A DNA stretch of 64,000 nucleotides from Pelecanus crispus (Eukaryota; Chordata; Aves; Pelecaniformes; Pelecanidae): the NCBI RefSeq assembly GCF_030463565.1, contig NC_134676.1:1660001-1724000 (forward strand). Reading direction: 5' to 3'. Made by a program: the position numbers and the translations under genes. The notes under the pieces are model-generated. The model saw only the letters and a program-made list of their open reading frames with translations. It ran no database searches and was not told where the DNA came from. Shown one piece after another: positions 57,462 through 64,000 of this stretch (position 1 is its first letter; every line of letters starts with the position of its first letter).

Positions 57462-58023
57462 TGTCCTGGTTTTGGCTGGGATAGAGTTAATTTTCTTCCT
57501 AGTAGAAAGTAATAGTGCTGTGGTTTGGATTTAGGATGAGAATAACGCTGATAACACGCTGACGTTTTTAGTTGTTGCTGAGTACTGCTTATGCCAGTCA
57601 AGGACTTTTCAGCTTCCCATGCTCTGCCAGGGGCACAAGAAGCTGGGAGGGGGCACAGCCAGGAGAGCTGACCCCAACTGCCCCGAGGGCCATTCCATAC
57701 CATACGGCGTCATGGGCAGTATGGAAACTGGGGGGGTTGGCCGGGGAGCAGCGATCGCTGCTGGGAACTGGCTGGGCATCGGTTGGCGGGTGGTGAGCAA
57801 TTGCATTGGGCATCACTTGCTTCGTATATCGTTATTATTATTATCATTATTATACTGTTACTATTAGCATTACTATTTTACTTTATTTCAATTATTAAAC
57901 CGTTCTTATCTCACCCCAGGAGTGTTTCTCACTCCTCCGATTCTCTCCCCCATCCCATCGGGGCAGGGGGAGTGAGCGAGCGGCTGCGTGGTGCTGAGCT
58001 GGGGCTGGGGCTGAACCACGACA
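57462..58023 (+). mobile_element. Solo ERV LTR (ERVL-like), plus strand
   Basis: A 562-bp LTR from TGTCCTGGTTTTGGCTGG to CCACGACA with a perfect 5-bp duplication CTCAG (57457-57461 and 58024-58028). The same palindrome AGCAGCGATCGCTGCT occurs at 57747-57762. The trinucleotide tract (about 57830-57875) differs in length and sequence from the other copies. It has its own target duplication, so it is an independent insertion and not the second LTR of a provirus with 54477-55039. Confidence 0.95.
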
Positions 58024-58090
58024 CTCAGGAAGGGGCTTTTGCCCCACGGAGGTGCGGTGCGTGCACGGCAGGAGGGTCCCGCTGCCCCGG

Positions 58091-58165
58091 GCACGCGTGG
58101 CAGAGCACGCATGGCAGGGCATGTATGGCAGGGCACGTATGGCAGGGCATGCATGGCAGGGCACA
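58091..58165. repeat. 14-bp tandem repeat, about 5 copies
   Basis: Units close to CATGTATGGCAGGG with C/T changes (CACGCATGGCAGGG, CACGTATGGCAGGG). The array lies in GC-rich DNA 70 bp after the LTR. Confidence 0.88.
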
Positions 58166-58721
58166 TACGGGTGTGCGGCACCTGAGCCCCGGGCAAAAGC
58201 ACCCTCAGATTCAAAATGCTGCTGGAAAAAGAAAACAGAGTGCAACTTGATATATTTATGGCTCTTACGCGATTTAGAGGGATATCGATCTCAGGGGACC
58301 AGACTGGCTGATCACGACTTTCCTGTTTGTAAAAGAGTTTATTACACACTTTTATCTTCCCATTCTCCACTTTATCTTCTCCCCCTTTAGCCTGTTTCCC
58401 AATATGTTTGTGGCTTTCTCAGACACACTCCCATCAATACTTTTCCTTACAGCTCTCTTCTCCAAGATGTTCCTCTTTCCTTCAACATAGCTGCTTTTCT
58501 GTGCCTCGCTTTTCTGGTTTTACCAAATTTTCTCACTTCCACTTTCCTTCTGCCTCGTTAGTACTAAGAGGCAGTATTAATCACCCCAGCTGGATGGGAC
58601 ATCTCTAGACAGCTCCTTTTTCCCCATCTGTTTTTGCCCATGTGGAAAAAGAGAAGGTTGATGGCATATCCACGAGGGAAAAGCCTGTTGCAGGCACCGC
58701 TCGTGACACCTGCACGTGCAG
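58166..58721. other. Single-copy noncoding DNA
   Basis: Mixed composition with a pyrimidine-rich stretch at 58340-58560. No gene recognised. Confidence 0.55.
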
Positions 58722-58818
58722 GGATGTGGTTTGGTGGCGGGCTCGGCAGTGTTAGATTTACGGTGGGGCTCAAAGATCCTAAAAGTCTCTTCCAACCGAA
58801 ACGATTCCACGATTCTAC
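58722..58818 (+). mobile_element. Short CR1 3'-end fragment
   Basis: GGTTTGGTGGCGGGCTCGG, then a diverged AGTGTTAG...TTTACGG, then AAAGTCTCTTCCAACC and CGATTCCACGATTCTACA: the CR1 terminal segment and octamer tail on the plus strand with more changes than the young copies. Confidence 0.8.
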
Positions 58819-58918
58819 ACGCCCCTCGGCTTGGACGTGCCCCGGCAGCCGTGCTTCTGGCCGAGGCTGGTGGCTGGCTCCCCGCAGCTGGGACCTGAGC
58901 CAGCCCACCTGATGCCCG

Positions 58919-59171
58919 GCGGCACCCCATGGAGCACCCCACGGAGCACCCCACGGAGCACCCCACGGAGCACCCCCTGGAGCACCCCATGGAGCACCCC
59001 ATGGAACACCCCATGGAGCACCCCACGGAGCACCCCACGGAGCACCCCCTGGAGCACCCCATGGAGCACCCCATGGAGCACCCCATGGAACACCCCATGG
59101 AGCACCCCACGGAGCACCCCATGGAGCACCCCATGGAACACCCCACGGAGCACCCCACGGAGCACCCCACG
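58919..59171. repeat. 12-bp minisatellite, about 21 copies
   Basis: Head-to-tail units close to GGAGCACCCCAT, alternating with GGAGCACCCCAC and a few GGAACACCCCAT or CTGGAGCACCCC variants. Because 12 is a multiple of 3, long open frames run through both strands (EHPT/EHPM on plus; cysteine- or tryptophan-glycine-rich repeats on minus). There is no sign that they are translated. Confidence 0.95.
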
Positions 59172-59342
59172 GGCGCAGGGAAGGGAGCGGCGGGTGATGG
59201 AGAGCCCGGCGGGGCTGGCCCGCAGGTGAGGGCGGGGTGGGCGGGGCGGGCACCGGCAGCAGCACCGGCAGCGGCAGCAGAGCTGCCGTGGGTCTCCGTG
59301 CGGGCGCGGCACCAGCAGGTAGCATGTCCGCTCCTGCCAAAG
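59160..59342 (+). promoter_or_regulatory. Candidate GC-box promoter and first exon
   Basis: Between two minisatellites lies a segment of about 180 bp at roughly 78 % GC with about 19 CpGs. GC-box-like GGGCGGGG motifs lie at about 59231-59250. Downstream an ATG at 59324 has A at -3, opens MSAPAK, and after 19 coding bases meets AAAG|GTGAGT at 59342/59343, a near-perfect splice donor (phase 1). Another ATG-containing stretch at about 59196 runs to CGCAGGTGAGG. This arrangement resembles a CpG-island promoter with a short first coding exon, but the next exon is not identified and GC-rich DNA can mimic it. Confidence 0.25.
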
Positions 59343-59437
59343 GTGAGTGCTGGCTCCGGCTGCGTGGGGCTTCAGGGGCAGGTGGTTGATCCTTGTGGGG
59401 CAGTGGTGGCACCCCTTCCTCCCCCCCAGCCCCGGGG

Positions 59438-60138
59438 GCACCAAAAGAGCCCCTTCCTCGACCCCAGGGGCACCCAAAGAGCCCCTTCCCCAACCCTGGT
59501 GGCACCCAAAAAGCCCTTCCCTGACCCCAGGGGCACTCAAAGAGCCCCTTCCCTGACCCCCGTGGGACCCAAAGAGCCCCTTCCCCAGCCCCTGGTGGCA
59601 CCCAAAGAGCCCCTTCCCCGATCCTGGGGGCACCCAAAGAGCCCCTTCCCTGACCCCAGTGGCACCCAAAAAGCCCTTCCCCAGCCCCTGGTGACACCCA
59701 AAGAGCCCCTTCCCCAGCCCCCGGGGGCACCCAAAGAGCCCCTTCCCCAACCCTGGGGGCACCCAAAGAGCCCCTTCCCCAACCCTGGGGGCACCCAAAG
59801 AGCCCTTTCCCTGACCCCTGTGGCACCCAAAGAGCCCCTTCCCCAACCCTGGGGGCACCCAAAGAGCCCTTTCCCTGACCACTGTGGCACCCAAAGAGCC
59901 CCTTCCCCAACCCTGGGGGCACCCAAAGAGCCCCTTCCCCAACCCCGGTGGCACCCAAAAAGCCCCTTCCCTGACCCCGGTGGCACCCAAAAAGCCCTTC
60001 CCTGACCCCAGGGGCACCCAAAAAGCCGTTCCCCAACCCTGGGGGCACCCAAAGAGCCCCTTCCTCAAGCACCGGTGGCACCCAAAGAGCCCCTTCCCCA
60101 ACCCTGGGGGCAGCCAAAGAGCCCCTTCCCCAACCCCG
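59438..60138. repeat. 32-33 bp minisatellite, about 22 copies
   Basis: Units close to GCACCCAAAGAGCCCCTTCC plus CCAACCCTGGGG (32 bp), with variants ending GACCCCAGTG or AGCCCCTGGTG and occasional 1-bp length changes. The unit has no stop in several frames, so frames of hundreds of codons appear on both strands (e.g. 60216 to 58564 minus), joined to the 12-bp array. The minus strand is rich in G-runs. If the promoter call above is right, this would be intronic. Confidence 0.95.
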
Positions 60139-60150
60139 CAGCTCCAGGGG

Positions 60151-62355
60151 CTGTCGGGGACGGGTCCCGTCCCAGCTTCGGGGAGTGAGCTGCTGGCTCT
60201 CAGCTCCATGGACCATAAAGGCTTTTTCAGTATTTCCCCCAAATTAGCACACCCCAGGAAACCAAGCCCTGACAAATCCCTGTCCCCTGGAGGTACCTTT
60301 CACGCCTACCACCACATGCTTTTAATAAAGCATAACCCTTTTTTTTTTTTTTCCTTTCCTGTATCCCTGCTTTCATTAATGAGTCTGCGTAAAGCCAAAA
60401 GTGAATTATTCTTCACGGCTTGTGCATAGCTAATGCCGTCTGGATGAGCGAACGTCTCGTGGCCAAAAGTCTGTGGGTGGTTTGCAAAGCGTCCCCACTG
60501 ATTTCTTGCACTTAATTGTGTGCTGTGCTGTTGGTTACCGGCTATCTGATCTTCATACTCTCCCTCGGCTGCCTGCAGAAGCGCTTTTGTGCAGTGGGGG
60601 AATATAAAAAAGGCACATTTGCCCGAGGAGAGATGGCTGTGTTTACATGTATATTCATGTATTCATAAAAACTGTTTCTCAAACACTTGCGAGAGCAACG
60701 GTAACAAATAACTGCTTTTCTGTGGATGGGCCCAGGCACCAGACAGGAAAAGGTGTGAATATTGCATGAATATTGCATAAACTCCTGTTCAGCTGCGGAA
60801 GAAGCGTGGTTATTTATTTACCTGGCTGTTCCCGGAGCATGCATGGCGGGGGGAAAAAAAAAAAAAGCAGGAACCTTGTGTTTGAGTTACAGTGCTCAGC
60901 CGGAGACTGACGTGGAATTAATTACTTTAGCTGACTATCCCCAATAATTGCAATTCAATGGATTAATTTCGATTTGAACGACCCCAGCCCTGCCTTCATT
61001 CCGTAGCTAGTCCCGCTGCCCGCCCTGAGATGAGGTTTATGGTAAATACCCGGCTGTCTCGATTGCAGGTGAGTTGCCTCCGGTCCCTCCAAATTCGGCG
61101 GCGTGCCCCTCAGCTGCCAGCCTGCCCTGGCCGTGACGAGCCTCGCCGTCCCCTGCCTCGCTGTTTTGGGGCACCCGCAGCCCATGCACCCTGGGACCCC
61201 GTGCTCCCTGCCTCGCCTTTGCGCCGCCGCTTTTTTTGGCCTGGGCGAAACCTATTGCTAAGGCAGCCACGGAGCTGCACCTCTTTCTGCCCAAGAGTGC
61301 AATAACATAGACACGATTTTGTATTGAATGTTACTCAAAATAACGTTATTCTGAATAATTTGGGAAGTTCCGTATATAAGCGAGGGTGGTGCTTTCCTGC
61401 CCGGCATGTCCGGGATTCTCTCTTGCGTGAGCTTCGGAGCAAGCAACCCATCGTAAGCAAAAGCAGAGAGACGTGCTTTTATAGTCATAAAAATATAACT
61501 CGAACGTTACCGCGTTTGTCACACCTGTGCCGACAACCTCAGGCCTAGCAAAGCAAATCTCCCGTGCTTGATGGGTCACCGAAAGGTGAGCGTTTATGAA
61601 GGGTGGCAGCGGGATTTTTCTGCAAACGCTAAGCCTCTTAAATCGTGCCTTCTAGCAAGGAAAGTCTGTGAATAATAGATGAACTTGGCACTTCTTTTTA
61701 CACTTGCTTCCGAAGCGGAGAGAGCATTTGCCTGCTGCAGGCGGCCGCGGCACTCCCCCCGTCGCTGCTTTTTCCGGAGGGTGTTTTAGGGACACCCTGA
61801 GCACCCCCTGACGGGCGGGCTGGGGAGGCAGCGGGGTGCTGAGCTCTGGGGCGGCACGGGCAGCTTTGGAGTGATGGTTCTGCTGCCAGCCCCCCCGCCG
61901 TGAGGACAGAGGTGCCTGGAGGATTTTGGAGATCCAGCTGTGCAGCCCTGCGGGCTGCTGCTCCGCTGCTGCTGGTTGCCCAGCTGGGGAAGGAGGATGC
62001 TCCCAAGGACTTCTGCCTCCCAGCCCAGGGCCCGCAGGTCGAGTTGGAGAGCCCTGCCTGTTATCACTCCTTCTCCTGGCTCAGCTGCTTCAGAGCTGGA
62101 AAACATTTCCATTCCAGGACTTCAGCCCTGGGGGCGGGCGGAGGTTTCAGCCTGAATTAGCTGAAAGGAGAATTGATCCTGGGTCGCCTTTGTGTTGGGT
62201 GACTCAGGAGCTGCTGGATTGCAGGCAGGAGGGAAAACAGCAGCCAGACAGAACAAACTTTGTTTAACCCCTCGCAGCGGTGCTGGGAACCATCCTCTGT
62301 GCCCATGAGAAACCTCTTCTGTGCCGCGGCTGTAGGTGTCCGGGATTTCTGCTTT
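60151..62355. other. Single-copy noncoding DNA
   Basis: A T-run lies at 60341-60352, a duplicated GAATATTGCAT at 60757-60778, and an A-run at 60853-60865. CpG-rich patches lie at 61070-61260 and 61735-61880. No exon recognised. Confidence 0.55.
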
Positions 62356-62719
62356 ATCATAGAATCATCAAATCATGGAATCGTTTAGGTTGGAAAAGCC
62401 CTTTAAGATCATCCAGTCCAACCATTAACCTACACTACCAAGGCCACACTAAACCAATCAAGGGTAGACTAGACTAAACCATGTCCCCAAGTGCCACCTC
62501 TGCCCGTTTTTTGAACGCTTCCAGGGATGGGGACTCCCCCACCTCTCTGGGCAGCCTGTTCCAGTGCTTGACTACCTTATCCGTGAAGAAATTTTTCCTA
62601 ATATCCAATCTAAACCTCCCCTGGCGCAGCTTGAGCCCATTTCCTCTCGTCCTATCGCTGGTTCCTTGGGAGAAGAGCCCAACACCCCCCTCCCTGCACC
62701 CTCCTGTCAGGAGCTGTAG
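62356..62719 (-). mobile_element. CR1 LINE 3' fragment, about 365 bp
   Basis: Minus-strand copy with the tail TCATAGAATCATC, the AAAAGCCC terminal segment, and the ORF2 C-terminus up to the CTGTCAGGAGCTGTAG block, where it is truncated. Similar to the copies at 27975 and 38380. Confidence 0.93.
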
Positions 62720-64000
62720 ACCATCTTCCAGCCTGGATGAACTGTGGCACTGTGAAATCAGGGGACGACCTTTGGTGTGAGTGATTTTTTTTTTTGCTTG
62801 AGGTCAAAGCCCTCGAGGGTTCTGGCTGGATATCCACCTCCTTTTTTCTATTCAAGTAGAAGCTATGGTAGGAAAGGTAGCTCGCTCTTGTGCACCCTGC
62901 TTTTCCTCCTCTCTCCCACGTCCAGAACTGAGCAGCTCGGTGATGGCCAGGGAGGTGGCATCTGCTCATGGTCCTGACTTTTAGAAGGTGGAGAAGGGTA
63001 AAAAAGAAAACAATAAGAGTTTTCATTTTACTGCTCTTTGAATTTGTAAATCACCTAAGAATTGGAGTTTGAAGTAGTAGCCCTGGGGCGCTTAAAGCTC
63101 ATCTGTTAAATTTCTTTGCACTTATAGATAATTTCTGATTTAGCCTTCTGTTGTCCGGGACACAAGGCGATGGTACATAGAGATGGCCCTGGTGAGGGTG
63201 AGCCGCCGCAGATCCACCTGGGCAGTTATGCAAACCAGCTCCGTGCAGCTCTCCGTGGGAATGGCATTCCTCCTCCATCACAGCAATAAATGTTTCGAGT
63301 CACCCAATTATATTTTATTAGAAAATGAGCCAGTTAAGAAATGTGCTAGCCTGAGTAATCTTCCTGGTAGCGCTGCTGGGATGACTCAACCAACACGTGA
63401 GTTTGGCCCGCAGCATCGGTACCGTGCAGGCAGGACTGCTGCTACGGAGCTAAACTGCATGAGCCCCAGGACCTCGAAGTGTTTTAAAATAAATGTATTT
63501 CTAAATGAAGTATTATCTTAAAATATCTGTAAGCTCTGTAAAGCACAACCACATCTTGCCTCCTCCACTGTGAGCCTATCCACACCCTCCATGCTCTCTA
63601 AGTGGCTTTATTGTTCCTCCGTGCTAATCTTAATTGGCTCCAGACCCTTTGAATGTGCTCATTAAAAATCAGCTTGCCTGCTGCACAGCTGGGAGCACCC
63701 TGCCTACCTGGGACAGGGCTGGGAAGGGGTGTCTGGAGATACAGGCGCTCACTTCAGAGCAGCGCAGCTGACACTGGATGTCACCATTGCACAGCACAAA
63801 CCTAACGAAGGTGCTTGGGACTTTATTCTCCGCCTGATAGGGAGAGAAAAAACCTTCTCTCTTGTCTCCCATCTATTCCCCCCATGTACTTTGGGTTTGT
63901 TTTTTCTTTTCTCCTGAAACTTATGATATCATTCACGCTTTGTGCTGCTTCTTGCATCTAAGCAGGATGGCGGTAATCCTCCCGAACCTGATTAAAACCA
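62720..64000. other. Single-copy noncoding DNA
   Basis: Mixed to AT-rich DNA with no recognisable gene or repeat to the end of the window. Open frames are short and without domains. Confidence 0.55.

Noticed and set aside
54477..58023. A provirus bounded by the two plus-strand LTRs
   Set aside because: Each LTR has its own perfect 5-bp target duplication (GCTAA and CTCAG), and the 2.4 kb between them holds no viral gene.
58564..60216. Very long open frame (550 codons, minus strand)
   Set aside because: It is made almost wholly of the 12-bp and 32-bp minisatellite units, is matched by long frames on the other strand, and has no domain.

Overview
The window is nuclear DNA of a bird. The evidence is its repeat content: at least twelve CR1 LINE fragments, the younger ones ending 3' in the CR1 octamer tail (ATTCTATG-type), and three solo retroviral LTRs of one family. 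I saw no mammalian-type L1 or Alu. The sequence alternates GC- and CpG-rich patches with AT-rich stretches, which fits intergenic or intronic bird DNA. The species cannot be determined from what I can see.

I found no protein-coding gene that I can defend and no tRNA, rRNA or known ncRNA gene. The long open frames are explained by CpG-rich DNA with few stop codons, by minisatellites whose units lack stops, or by decayed CR1 reverse transcriptase. The two best places to look for a hidden transcript are a GC-box/ATG/splice-donor arrangement at 59160-59342 (+), and a CpG-rich block at 42785-42998 (+) that follows a good 3' splice acceptor.

Layout. 1-1718: single-copy DNA with a CpG-rich patch. 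1719-2745: 1 kb CR1 (-) with RT remains. 2746-16188: single-copy DNA with a GGGAT array, homopolymer runs and CpG patches. 16189-17400: an old CR1 (-) carrying an internal 33-bp minisatellite. 17401-27381: single-copy DNA with a 55-61 bp AT-rich repeat (22325-22530) and a 19-bp tandem array (25229-25497). 27382-28945: an old and a younger CR1 (-). 28946-34395: single-copy DNA with a CpG island near 30545-30830. 34396-38666: five CR1 fragments. 40654-41216: solo LTR (-). 41217-44780: the most AT-rich and enhancer-like part, with an embedded CpG island. 44786-45224 and 48503-48953: two CR1s (+). The second sits between the arms of a 38-bp inverted repeat. 54477-55039 and 57462-58023: two solo LTRs (+). 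58722-60138: CR1 tail, a 12-bp minisatellite, a GC-box segment and a 32-bp minisatellite. 60151-64000: single-copy DNA with one more CR1 (-).

No genes work together here in any visible way. What can be read is insertion history (CR1 subfamilies of different age, LTR recombination to solo copies with intact 5-bp target duplications) and several AT-rich segments with clustered homeodomain/POU/SOX-like sites. Those segments are the likeliest functional DNA, probably long-range regulatory elements. That last point is inference from base composition and motifs only; conservation could not be tested.
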